Origin: Ailurus styani
Taxonomy: Eukaryota; Chordata; Mammalia; Carnivora; Ailuridae
Length of the DNA: 64,000 bases
Assembly: GCA_002007465.1 (NCBI GenBank)
Contig: LNAC01000163.1
Location: 1,722,968-1,786,967 of the forward strand
Direction: 5' to 3'
Shown here: piece after piece, positions 36,329-46,618 of the stretch
Layout: the number at the start of each line of letters is the position of its first letter
Position numbering within the stretch: the stretch's first letter is position 1
Position numbers and translations under genes: made by a program
The notes under the pieces: model-generated
What the model saw: only the letters and a program-made list of their open reading frames with translations
Database searches by the model: none
What the model was told of the DNA's origin: nothing

Positions 36329-36346
36329 ATGGATCCATGGATCCAT
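36329..36346. repeat. 18-bp perfect palindrome
   Basis: atggatccatggatccat equals its own reverse complement. It is two overlapping atggatccat units. It is followed by atgatcag twice within 20 bp. No element associated. Confidence 0.9.
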
Positions 36347-36535
36347 GATCAGAGCAAAATGATCAGATACCCTTACACTAGAGTGACCATACTTTTCCAA
36401 CACATGGAGTGATGAGCAGCCGTGAATGTGTGAGGAAAATTGTTCTTGTACAAACATTATTTCCAAATGTTTATAGCTTCTGCTTTTGAAATCATTTGGC
36501 TGTGAATAACTAATTTAATTTGCTATTGATTATGA

Positions 36536-36705
36536 CAGGGTCAGGAGTTATAGGTTTGGTTGCTAACTCAATCAATAGCCAGCTGTGTGATCTCAGACAA
36601 GTCACTTAACCTCTCTGAATCCCATTTATTTTATCTGAAACAAGAGACATTTGCATAAGTGATCTAAATCCCTGTTTAGCACTAAGAGTTTGTATGTTTA
36701 TCATT
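36536..36705 (+). mobile_element. MIR SINE, plus strand
   Basis: Core words: atagccagctgtgtgatctc, agacaagtcacttaacctct, ctgaatcccatttattttat, and a degraded tail with taaatccctgtttagcacta. The 5' tRNA part is only weakly visible. Confidence 0.85.
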
Positions 36706-38218
36706 AACTGTGGGGAGAGATGTTTTAGGTGGTGGTGCATGGGGGTGGGAATGGGGCATCTATTTACTCCACTGATAAAACATGGACTAAAGAGCCTGAG
36801 AACTATGGAAAGACACTCTGGCCAGAGTTGCCAGTTGAGTAGAAAAAGACAGTTCCATAAATATGTATAGAAAAGACAGTTTTAGACCTGAAAATAAGAT
36901 CATTATTTTATATAATGAACAATTTCACATATTAACCTATAACCAGAGACAAGAAATTCAGAGCACCTAAATATATTCTCCTAAACCAATAATTAAAGCA
37001 TGATTATAATTATGTATAGCAATGCCCCCTAAAGCTTGGTGTTGGTGAAATCCACATAGTATATGTTGTAAAAAATAACCAAGTGTTCGGAAGAGCCACT
37101 CTCACTATTGTTTCAATTAATTCCACTCTGAAAGATGATGTGAGCTTTCGGACTTTTTGTGAATATAAGGAGTTTTCAAATTACAGAAGTAGTAATCAGT
37201 TTCTATCTTTGTATAAAGAATTCTGTACTCTATACTACACACATCAATAACTTAGTGCAATCTTAAAAAGCAGTTATTTCATTTTTTTTCTGATGTAAAA
37301 AGTAAGTAGGTTCCATGCAAAATATATACCTTTAATCCCAACTCCCAGAAATGCACACTGATTTTCATGCATACCCCTTTTTTTCTGGGCTTACAGTTGT
37401 ATAGGCATCCACACATATTTCCAAAAGGGCATCATATTTTGCATCTGGACTACAGAATTTGAATGGAGAGATTAAGTGACTGGAAACTGCACTGTCTAGG
37501 GCCAGGATCTTCCCACACCTGGCATGTCTGAGAAGTTGCTGAGGCTGATGGTCCCCAAAAAACATTTTCCCTGAATTAATCTGCATGCAGAAAATGGAAG
37601 GCAAATTAGGGTCGAGGAGACAGGTGTGTCTGCCGTAGGTATTGGTCCTTCCACAAGTACACAGATTCATGTTGGAGTCCTGTGAACAAAAGGGCTGTAG
37701 CCCGAAACAGAAGACCCAGCAGCATCCCACTAATGCTCAGGTGATGAAGTGAGAAGGTGACTTTGAGAGCAGGGTTCCTTCCCAGCCGCAGTGTAGAGAA
37801 CAGAGCAGTGGCTCAGATATCAGCATCCCCAGTGTGAACAATGTTAACAATGGCAGGGTGAGGCTCCTTTATGGGGCTCCTTTGCTAAGGAAATGGATAG
37901 CACTGGCTGGAGTAGATGTAAATTCTCTAGTTCTCTGGGTAACAAGAGCCAAAAGCCTGCTTCATGAGCACAGGTGGTAATCTCAGGATTACCCAGGGAA
38001 TTCTGGGGCTGCTGGAATGTGCTGTGACCAGCTGTGAGAACCAGTGAGATTTTGGTTCTTACTGATAATGTCACTGTCGTCTACACTCACAGTCTGGAGA
38101 AGCCCAGGTAGACTCTGACTAAATACTGTTTTGAACCCATCCCCCTTTCACCCATTTCCTTTTCTACTCTGAATGTTTCTTCATGGCATTAAATATTTTT
38201 CTATAATATCATTTTTAT
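36706..38218. other. Unique DNA, no gene seen
   Basis: A Cys-rich 121-codon minus frame (37365-37730) is the longest open frame. It has no recognisable domain, no poly-A or intron-loss signature, and no splice context, so it is left unassigned. Confidence 0.45.
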
Positions 38219-38289
38219 GGATGCAGTTATACTTTTTCACTTGATCTTAGCCAAAAGGCCGAGAAGCGATGGATGCAGTTATACTTTTT
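38219..38289. repeat. Target-site duplications of the U2 insertion
   Basis: Two perfect copies of a 19-bp direct repeat (38219-38237 and 38271-38289) bracket the U2 fragment. The complete match indicates a young event. Confidence 0.95.
38238..38270 (-). pseudogene. U2 snRNA 5'-end fragment (tailless retropseudogene)
   Basis: On the minus strand these 33 nt equal nucleotides 1-33 of U2 spliceosomal RNA, beginning atcgcttctcggccttttgg, and the copy stops there with no poly-A. It is flanked by the perfect 19-bp duplication ggatgcagttatacttttt at 38219-38237 and 38271-38289; two more bases (at) can be assigned to either side. Read on the minus strand the duplication starts aaaaag after ttc, close to the L1 endonuclease preference TT/AAAA. 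This identifies an L1-machinery insertion of a 3'-truncated U2 RNA. It lacks the branch-point pairing region, Sm site and 3' stem-loops, so it cannot act as U2. Confidence 0.95.
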
Positions 38290-38306
38290 GAATGGAAAAG
38301 GATTTA

Positions 38307-38500
38307 AAAAAATTTTTTTAAGATTATTTATTTATTTTATTTGAGAGAGAGCGAGAGAGAACATGAGAGAGAAGAAAGTCAGAGGGAGAAGTAAACTCCC
38401 CGTAGAGCTGGGAGCCCAATGCGGGACTCGATCCCAGGACTCCGGGACCATGACTTGATCCGAAAGCAGTTGCTTAACCAACTGAGTCACCCAGGCGCCC
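38307..38500 (-). mobile_element. CAN-SINE, minus strand
   Basis: aattttttta agattatttatt at the left, gagtcacccaggcgccc at the right. The flanks tggaaaaggattta (38293-38306) and tggacaaagatttt (38501-38514) are an imperfect duplication. It starts only a few bases from the U2 insertion, so two L1-dependent insertions used nearly the same spot. Confidence 0.95.
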
Positions 38501-38514
38501 TGGACAAAGATTTT

Positions 38515-38924
38515 TAAATCCCCCTGTAAGTTTAATAGTAGGGGCTTTCCTTTTTCACCATTCACAATTTTAATGGCAAATTATCTTGCAGCAAAATCTG
38601 TCACATCCATGATTACTTCTGTAGCATAGATCAAGAGTGTGCTTTTGGGGCTCACAAGGGGAATACAAAGTCTTAAAGATTTGGTGCACAGTGCCAAGCT
38701 GCTCCCCCTCCAGACTGCTATCTCATACTTCCTGCTCCTGTAAGTGAGCATTCCTATAAATTATATCTTTATATGCTGTGAGATAGGATCATCTCGCATT
38801 GTGATGTAAGTCAAACCACTGTAAATCAGAGACCATCTGAAATACTCTAAAGCTCTGAAAGAATGGCAGATTGTAGAAAGGGAAATTCACATTTCAGCAT
38901 TACTGCATGAGACCAATCATTATG
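38515..38924. other. Unique DNA, nothing seen
   Basis: No repeat, exon or structured element recognised. Confidence 0.5.
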
Positions 38925-39095
38925 CCTACATAGATGCAGTGGAAGGAACATAAGGTAAATTTATGTTGAATTAAAATCCCAACTTTAACACCTATTGGCA
39001 GTGTGGCCTTGAGCAAGCCAATTAAATTCTCTGGACCTCGGTTTCTTCATTAGAAATTTAAAATGTGAAGACATATTCCTATTGCGTAGGGTCGA
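38925..39095 (+). mobile_element. MIR SINE, plus strand
   Basis: Words in order: gatgcagtggaaggaacata, ggcagtgtggccttgagcaa, gccaattaaattctctggac, ctcggtttcttcattagaaa, then a decayed tail with attgcgtagggtcgatatta. Confidence 0.85.
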
Positions 39096-39687
39096 TATTA
39101 TCCTATTGATACTGATATCCTCTTGATAGCACTTCAGTTCTATAATAGAATACCATGCAAATGTCAAATATGGTGTATTTAATGGTGTCATACCAGTATT
39201 TTCAGATTAAAAAAAAAGAAATCTGTGTAACTTAGATCCTGAGATATATGCAGAGAGTTATGTATTTCATTAGAATGCTGATAAGAGCAAAGTGGCTCTC
39301 ATTCTGACCATATCCCTGCCCTATTCAAATCCTTCCATGGTATTTTATAGTTACTAGCATTACCATTTTTAGATCACCAGTGAGACTGCACATCTTTTCT
39401 TACACATATTAGAGATTTGAATTTCCCCCAGGGTCAGGTTGGGTATTTTATTATCTTTGAAAGGGCAGGTGAGTGACAGAGTAGAACCGGTAGGGAAAAC
39501 AGGAGGAGGGTACGGTAGGAGTGATTTCAGAAAGAGGGAACTGGAAGGGCCCCAGGCCCAGCTCCTAGTCCTTCCCTTAGGGTCCACCATCTGATTCCCC
39601 CCACAACCATATCTCCTCCTCTACTGATCTTCTGTCCTCCAGGACCAGAGCTAGTTTCTTAGTCCTAACTTCTTTTCCCCAGACGAC
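39096..39687. other. Unique DNA, nothing seen
   Basis: No gene or recognised repeat. Confidence 0.5.
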
Positions 39688-39698
39688 AGCTGATTTTA

Positions 39699-39904
39699 TT
39701 TTATTTTTTAAAAGATTTTATTTATTTATTTGACACAGAGAGAGAGATCACAAGTAGGCAGAGAGGCAGGGAGAGAGAGAGAGGAGGAAGCAGGCTCCCC
39801 ACCGAGCAGGGAGCCCGATCCGGGCCTCGATCCCAGGACCCTGAGATCATGACCTGAGCTGAAGGCAGAGGCTTTAACCCACTGAGCCACCCAGGCGCCC
39901 TGAT
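39699..39904 (-). mobile_element. CAN-SINE, minus strand
   Basis: tttattttttaaaagattttatttatttatttgacac at the left in near-consensus form and gagccacccaggcgccc at the right. Flanks agctgatttta (39688-39698) and agttgatttta (39905-39915) differ by one base. Confidence 0.95.
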
Positions 39905-39915
39905 AGTTGATTTTA

Positions 39916-40439
39916 ATAGGGTCCTTGATCCCCAAACATCCAACCTGAAGAGACTCAATGCTGAAGAACCAAGGAACCCTCACTCAGGTGGAAGAGCACC
40001 TGAGGACAAAGATGAAGGGTGATAGCAACCGTATCTTCTTTCTAAAATCAACACTGGTATTTTGATACTGTGAAAAATAATAGATACCTAAATGTTGGCA
40101 TTGTCCTTTTGCTCCATGTGGCAAACACTAGTCAAAGTGGGGATTACATAAGAAAAGGCACAGGAAAGTACTTTATAACTTTTATTTGTCATTGCAATTT
40201 AAAAGAACAGATTTTTCATTGCTTTGTTTGAAACCTTATCTAATAACATCTTAATATATATTCTAGAAACGTTATCCCCTTAAGGCCAGCAGTGTTGCGT
40301 ATCTAGGGATTAAACTGCCATATTACACTGTCTAAGGGTCAGGGTTTTGGTGTCTGTGTGCACAGTTAGTTTTACTTTTCATCTTTGTTGGTTTTGTATG
40401 TGTTTTATACTGGATAGGAGCTATTACTTTTAATTATTT
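39916..40439. other. Unique AT-rich DNA, nothing seen
   Basis: No repeat or exon recognised. Confidence 0.5.
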
Positions 40440-40655
40440 TTTGGTACTATTTATTAACCACTTATTACTTGACAAGTACTTTTCAGGTGCATTACCTCAT
40501 TTATTTCTCAAATAAATGTCCAAGAGGAAGTTTTTGTTTTTGTTTTGTTTTTTTGTTTTCATTTCACAGATGAAGCAACTGAGGTCCAAAGAAGCTATTC
40601 GAGTCTATAGCAGCAGTAAATGGCAGAGCTGAGATTCAAATCCACTGCCTTTGAT
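40440..40655 (-). mobile_element. MIR SINE, minus strand, with T-rich insertion
   Basis: Antisense MIR: taaccacttattacttgaca, gtgcattacctcatttattt, then a gtttttgtttttgttttgtt expansion, ttcacagatgaagcaactga, ggtccaaagaagctattcga and aatggcagagctgagattca followed by aatccactgcc. Confidence 0.9.
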
Positions 40656-41890
40656 ATCAACTTATTTTCTCTTTGTACTCCACCTATGCCTAAGGATAAG
40701 ACTTTTGATACTTTTTCCTTGGCAATTTCCAGGTGTGACTTAAATACAAAAATCTTTGTTGCAATCTGGGTCTCAGGAACAAGGGGGTCAGATCTGCTAA
40801 ATATTAGCACCTGCAAGTAAATAGCAGAAAGCAAGGCCAAGACTCATTGTTAAGTTCAAGGCACACAAAATAAGAGAAACATAGAAATAGCACTCATTGT
40901 CCCCAAATGATAATGAGCCATGCCTTCACTTCTGGCCCCAGAGAAGAAAGACACTCAGAACCATCAAGTTCTTGCAGAACTTCACGGGATTATTTATCTT
41001 CAGGCTGGCATTTATAACAATCAGCTGGTGGGTTCCAGCTGAGAAAAATGAGTTGTCAAAAACAGGCAATAAAAATCCAAGTACAAGCAACCATCAAAAT
41101 GATAAAACTGTCACATCTGTACATATCAAGCAACAATTGCATTCATTATGTCCAAACTCCTGGTACTTAATATTGTCTGCCGAGGAAGCTAAGCTCCATT
41201 GAGAGTTTTGCTGTTAGCATGAATATATTTGAAAGAGACTTGACTGTTTGACTTATTCATGATTTTACACAGAATGCAATGAAACTGTCTTGAGAAGAAT
41301 CCACTGGTATCTGGAAAGATTTGTCAAGAGGAATATCTCAGTCCCAAAATATCTCCATATTTTGAAAAAATACACTGGTATTGACTGGGGGGAGCTTGAG
41401 AGATCTTAGCGCACGTTCTTATTTTCAGGGGAAAAAATTATACTTCTATCACCAATTTGAGTGTGTTTTCCCCAGAGGGAAATCCTCTTTTGTTGATCCT
41501 CAAGTAGGAGAAGTGTCGCTGAAATGACAGAGAGAAAAGGGGAGGGAAAGGGAGCGGGAAGACAGGAGAGGGGATCCAAAATACACTGAGAGACCAAGGG
41601 AGAGGAGGAGGTAAGGAGGGAGGAAGGTGGGGTTAATTATAATATAAAGACAATTTCAGATAAATATTACAAATGCTTACAATTCACTAGACCCATGCTG
41701 AAAGTTCCAGGAGGAAATTAAACCCAGAAGGAAGGAGAGGAATAAAGGGAGGAATGGTGAGCAAAGAAAATAAATATGTGGGTAAATTCAAAGGAGCCGC
41801 GACTGAAACATTAGTGAAAAATTTAAGGAAGATATAAAAATCAAGAATGACACCTAAAAATTTCAAAGTGGCTTAAGATCATCATTGTTT
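40656..41890. other. Unique DNA, no gene seen
   Basis: A 101-codon plus frame at 40897-41202 has no domain. A purine-rich patch lies at about 41530-41630. No repeat family recognised. Confidence 0.5.
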
Positions 41891-41903
41891 AAGAAAAGCC
41901 AAG

Positions 41904-42108
41904 AGCGGACCCCTGGGTGGCTCAGTGGGTTAAAGCCTCTGCCTTCAGCTCAGGACATGATCCCAGGGTCCTGGGATTGAGGCCCGCATGGGGCTCCCTG
42001 CTCAGTTGGGGAGATTGCCTCCTCTTCTCTCTGCCTGCCTCTCTGCCTACTTGTGATCTCGCTCTCTGTCAAGTAAAAAAAAAAAAAAAAAAAAATCTTA
42101 AAAAAAAA
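41904..42108 (+). mobile_element. CAN-SINE, plus strand
   Basis: Head slightly altered (gcggacccctgggtggctcag), body close to consensus, long A tail with one interruption. Perfect 13-bp duplication aagaaaagccaag at 41891-41903 and 42109-42121. Confidence 0.96.
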
Positions 42109-42159
42109 AAGAAAAGCCAAGCTGTTGGTTAATCTTATTGTTATGTTTATATATTTAAA

Positions 42160-42500
42160 AGAAGAGTAAGTTTTAAAAGCATAGAAGTGAGTCAGAGAAA
42201 GACAAATACCATACGATTTTGCTTACATGTGAATGTAAGAAACAATACAGATGAACATGGGAAAAACCCCAAAATAACAGGCAAACCCTAAGAGACTCTT
42301 AACTACAGAGAACAAACTGAGGGTTGCTGGAGGGAAGGGGGGCTGGGGATGGGTTAAAGGGTGATAGGAATTAAGAAGGGCACTTGTGAGGAGCACTGGG
42401 TGTTGTAAGTGATGAATCCCTGCATTCTCCTCCTGAAACTAGTATTACACCGTATGTTAACTAATGGGGATTTAAATAAAAACTTGAAACACACACAAAA
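42160..42500 (+). mobile_element. Carnivore LINE-1 3' end, plus strand
   Basis: Covers the last codons of L1 ORF2 (the KDKYHT-type stretch: gaaagacaaataccatacga) and the 3' UTR: aacaggcaaaccctaagaga, gagggttgctggagggaagg, ggagcactgggtgttgtaag, agtattacaccgtatgttaa and tttaaataaaaacttgaaac, ending in an A/CA-rich tail. Near-consensus, so fairly young. Confidence 0.95.
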
Positions 42501-42656
42501 AAGAAATAGAATATATAATTTACAACATAAAGGAGGGATTAAAACAAATGAAGTGATCTACTCTAGAAGGAAGGGAACAGGGGAAAAAAAAAAGAAAAAG
42601 GAATGAAAGTCCGTGTTTACAGCTTAATGTTGGAACATGTGATGTATTCCCTTTAA

Positions 42657-42851
42657 GACTTTTTTTTGAAAGATTTTATTTATTCGACAGAGAGAGAGAT
42701 CACAAGTAGGCTGAGAGGCAGGCAGAGAGAGAGGAGGAGGCAGTCTCCCTGCTGAGCAGGGAGCCCAATGTGGGCCTCGATCCCAGGACCCTGAGATCAT
42801 GACCTGAGTGGAAGGCAGAGGCTTTAACCCACTGAGCCACCCAGGCACCCA
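42657..42851 (-). mobile_element. CAN-SINE, minus strand
   Basis: gactttttttttgaaagattttatttattcgacagag at the left, gagccacccaggcaccc at the right. Duplication atgtattccctttaa (42642-42656) and atgtagtccctttaa (42852-42866), one mismatch. Confidence 0.95.
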
Positions 42852-43079
42852 ATGTAGTCCCTTTAAAGTCAGTAATGAGGCATGGAAGTCTTCTACCTCT
42901 GCCTCCATCCAACATTACATTGGAGGTCTTAACCAAAGCAAAAAGACAAGAAAAAGTCATAATCATCGGAAAACAAGAAACAAATCTGCTACTAATTGCA
43001 GAAGATATAACTATCTGAACAAAATCTAATAAACACATTCCTAAACCAAAGAGTTTAACAAAGTTTCCTCAGGGAAACA

Positions 43080-43740
43080 GATATAAAAATACCAATATTG
43101 TTCTTATACTTAAGCAAACAACTGGAAAATGTAATCATGCACCAGCCATTCCACTGCTAGGTGTCAATCCAAGGGAAGCTCTTGCACACATGGACATGGA
43201 GACTGAAAAAAAGACCTTTTTCACAAAAGAAAGTTGCAAGAGTAAAATACCTGTTACGAAAAAAAAAAGAACCAAGCAAACTGTCCCTCACTAGGTGTAT
43301 TCACACAAGGAGATAAAATGCAACAATTTAAAAGGAATGGATTGCTGATCTGGGTAAATTTCAGAAACCTAAAGCTGAATGAAAAGGCAAGTTGCAAAAG
43401 GAAAGTTCAATACGGTATCATTTATGTAAAATCTCCCTAAGATATTAATTACGAATATGTGGCCATACAGGAAAGATGTGAACATATGAATGAGAATCAT
43501 GCAGGGCAATAAAGCCTCCAACTTCACAGATAACAGTTCCTTCCAGGTCCAGGACAGGAGGACTTCTGTCATATTTGTAATATTTTATTTTCCGTGAAAA
43601 AATACTTGAAACAACTACGGCAAAATTTTAAGATTTGGTTTTGATGGTGGATGCAGGAGTAGACACTTATAGTTTCTCTGTTTGAATTATTTCATAATTA
43701 AGAAGCAAAAGTGAAAAGATATTCATTGATCAAATTGATA
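43080..43740 (+). mobile_element. Old LINE-1 (L1M-type) 3' part, plus strand
   Basis: Sense-strand words of ORF2 end and 3' UTR: agccattccactgctaggtg, aaaaggaatggattgctgat, gaatgaaaaggcaagttgca, atacggtatcatttatgtaa. The reading frame is destroyed. Limits approximate. Confidence 0.75.
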
Positions 43741-43917
43741 ACCAAGTTATTTTTGACCAAGTTTTTGGAAAGCCCTGTAACAATACTTAACATAATACAG
43801 GTAAACAGTAGGGTTTTTTTCATTTGTTCCCCCACCCCCAACTGGATCTTGCTCAAAGTTTTGTTGCCCAATCTCAGAAGAAATATTTAAAAAAATTTTT
43901 CTTAATTAAAAAAATAT

Positions 43918-44085
43918 TGGGGGTGCCTCAGTGGCTCAGTCTGTTGAGTGTCCGACTCTTGATTTCAGCTCACGTCATGAACTCAGGGTCCTAAGATCAA
44001 GCTTGGCCTCAGGCTCCCCACAGGGCATGGAGTCTGCTTAGGATTCTCTCTTTCCCCTTCCCTCTGCCTCTCCCCACCCAATTTT
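43918..44085 (+). mobile_element. CAN-SINE, old subfamily, plus strand
   Basis: Starts gggggtgcctcagtggctcag and contains the gagtgtccgactcttgattt phrase typical of older carnivore SINE copies, then ggagtctgcttaggattctc and ctctgcctctcccc. Confidence 0.93.
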
Positions 44086-44089
44086 TTTT

Positions 44090-44440
44090 CTTTTTTTACC
44101 TTTTGGCCCCCCTCACCTATTTCTCTCACCCCCACCAACTACTAATCTGTTCTATCTATGAACTTGGTGTTTTTTTTCTTTAATTCCACATATAAGAGAG
44201 ATCATACAGTATTTGTTTTCTCAGACTTATTTCCCTTAGCGTAATACCCTTGAGTTCCATCCATATTGTCATATATTGCAAGATTTCATTCCTTATGGCT
44301 GAATAATATTCCATTGTGTGTCCCCTCTACAATTTCCCTATCCATTCATCCACAGATGGACACTTGGGTTGTTACCATAGTGTGGCTATTGTAAATAATG
44401 CCGCAATGAATATTGGGGTCCATACAACAGTGTTTAACAG
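44090..44440 (-). mobile_element. LINE-1 3' part, minus strand
   Basis: T-rich antisense L1: ttaattccacatataagaga, gatcatacagtatttgtttt, ctgaataatattccattgtg, catccacagatggacacttg, ggttgttaccatagtgtggc, tattgtaaataatgccgcaa. Contiguous ORF2-end and 3' UTR sequence, truncated at its 5' (right) side. Confidence 0.9.
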
Positions 44441-44571
44441 ATGAAATACAGCAGCCTCATAAAAGCCACTTCGAAATGTACCTCCTCCTGTCTCAATTTC
44501 TACTTTATTTTACTTTACTTCCTCTTTTTCCTTCTCCTGCCTGTTTCTGAGAGAAGTCACTGGTGTATCTT

Positions 44572-44686
44572 TTTTTTTTAATGTTTTTATTCCAATTCCT
44601 CTTAGTTAACAGACAGTGCAATATTAGGGAGTGCACTTGTGATGAGCGCCAGGTGTCGTAAGTGTTGAATCACTAAATTGTACACC
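44572..44686 (-). mobile_element. Miniature 5'-inverted (twin-primed) LINE-1
   Basis: From 44572 to 44627 the sequence is the complement of the last part of a carnivore L1 3' end, starting at its poly-A. From 44628 to about 44686 it switches to sense orientation and carries the adjacent upstream part (gcacttgtgatgagcgccag, tgttgaatcactaaattgta). The two halves are contiguous in a normal L1 and here meet head to head, the hallmark of twin priming. Similar flanks tggtgtatctt (44561-44571) and tgatgtacctt (44687-44697) look like the target-site duplication. Confidence 0.85.
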
Positions 44687-44697
44687 TGATGTACCTT

Positions 44698-46537
44698 AAG
44701 CTTCTATGCAGAAAAAGAATGGCAATGCAACAAGAAAAAGAAAAAACTATCTTTCCTCTCCCAGATTTTTAGATTTATATTTATGTTTGTCCTAGATTAA
44801 GGCAGAGAAAGACTGATTTATGTCTCTTTCTGCTCTCTACCAGTCAGCTCATTGTTCATATGTTAGGGGACTGAAAATTTTCAGAGATATAACTTTCAGC
44901 AGTAAATTAAACCTCTTAACTTTGAGGTTTAGTTCTTGTTTGATTTTTAGGAAAATTTAAAACAAGATTGCTACCAGGAGGATAAAGATAATGACAGCTG
45001 ACTTATTCTTTAATTTCCCCCAGCTTACTTTACAAATTTATTTTTCTTACCACAAAAGAAAAAAGATTTTAACATTGCAAGACAGATATGGTGCCACAGC
45101 CTTCTCCCATTTTCCCCATGAGCAGTGTGAGAAAGGACACTTTTTCCCTCATTAAACTTTCCATATGAACAATATGAACCCATGATATATGTAAGGTATA
45201 GTTATTGTCTGAATGGAGTTATTCTTGCCCTAGAAGCAAGAATAAAGGAAGTTAGAGTATTAGGTGTAATAAGTTAAAGGGTCAAGTTAGAGTATGAAGA
45301 ATATGGGTTTCTGTTGAGAGAGTTCTTTGTTTACCCTTTCAGATTCAGCATAGTTTGAGTCTGTAAGTATCCTGACTTATATTAACATCTCTGTCCCAAG
45401 TTAATGTCCTATTTCCACCTAATTCTGCAATACAAATAGGTTCACAAATATCTCCAGAAAATAAATCAAGTACTATTTGTTCATCTGAACTACCAAGGGA
45501 TTTCTGTAAGGTGAAACTCAACAATCAGCAAAACATGTATTTGGCCAAAAATCAGAATGCTCAAAGTTACCCAACAGACTGTATAGATAGCTAAGGTTAC
45601 TTCAAGAGGTAGAAGGTAAAAATATTGTTGCACTGATTCATAGGAGGTGTTTAAACACATAGGTATTAAAAGTACCCTTTTGCTAATATAATTAGTGGGC
45701 ACCTCAAGTGTTGACTGTTTTCACATAGGTAATTACGTGGATCAACATACACGTTCCTCCCACACTCAGCCAAAAAGATCCCATAACACAAGCTACAGCT
45801 GGTCCTTGGACATCTTAATTTGAGATAACCTGGAGTAGCTAGCTTTTTCTTTTTTTGCATCAGATCATTCCAGACTTCCTAAAATTTCCATGTCTTTGTC
45901 TCCTCTAAAGCAAACATTATAGAAGGGGAAGTACAGTGGGGAAGGGGTATAAGAAGTTTAACCAAGAAGATGCTGGAGATGTATTTGTTGGTACAAACTT
46001 GGAGCAACTCAACAAAATCATTCATGAACAAAAGAAATTGCAACATTACATAAGCTCTCAGTACTCCACTAAAGAAAAATGCCCAGTGGAAATAGTAAAT
46101 TCTAAGATTTCTTTTTCTTTATTTGGGCTGCAAGGCAAAAGTCCAACTAACATCATCTGTAAACCAACTGGTTTGTTGATTCCTGAAATATGATACTTAT
46201 TTAAAAAAGATCTAATTAAAATGCTGCATTCATAATTAATATATTCAAGTCACCACTGAAAATAAAAAGAATATAATAAAACACAATTATTTTGTATCCC
46301 ATAGATGAACCTTCTTGTTCTATGGCTTCCCATTCAAGGAACACTTTGCATAATTTATTCTTTACCAATATTGTGCTATCAAAATTTGTCAAATAACTTT
46401 ACAACATAATCCAAGTTCTCAGCATCAAAACTACTATTATTCCAATTTGTCCATAAAGGCAAAAAATACACATACCTCAACAAATATAAAACACGGGATG
46501 ATGGAATAACTTCTTTGAGTGTTGTTTCCTACAGCCA
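44698..46537. other. Unique AT-rich DNA, no gene seen
   Basis: An 85-codon plus frame at 45936-46193 has no domain or splice context. No repeat recognised. Confidence 0.5.
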
Positions 46538-46618
46538 TTTCTTACACCATGTAGCAAGACGACACCGTCTCCAACTGTCTCCAGGCTGAAAAAGAAATAG
46601 GTAACATGGTGTAAGAAA
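46538..46618. repeat. Perfect 15-bp inverted repeat, 51-nt loop
   Basis: tttcttacaccatgt (46538-46552) pairs with acatggtgtaagaaa (46604-46618). A small gacg/cgtc hairpin sits in the loop at 46558-46569. Outer flanks do not pair, so it does not look like a typical microRNA precursor, and no transposon family fits. Confidence 0.85.

Noticed and set aside
37365..37730. Cys-rich 121-codon minus-strand frame
   Set aside because: No recognisable domain, no poly-A or flanking duplication to suggest a processed pseudogene, and AT-rich flanks without splice signals.
38238..38270. Functional U2 snRNA gene
   Set aside because: Only 33 of about 190 nt are present and no snRNA promoter elements are visible; flanking duplications show retroposition.
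42624..43038. Several frames sharing an APGWLSGLKPL…SAQVMISGSWDRG-type peptide (also near 23673, 26960, 39722, 51476, 53924)
   Set aside because: The shared peptide is the CAN-SINE head translated, not a gene family.
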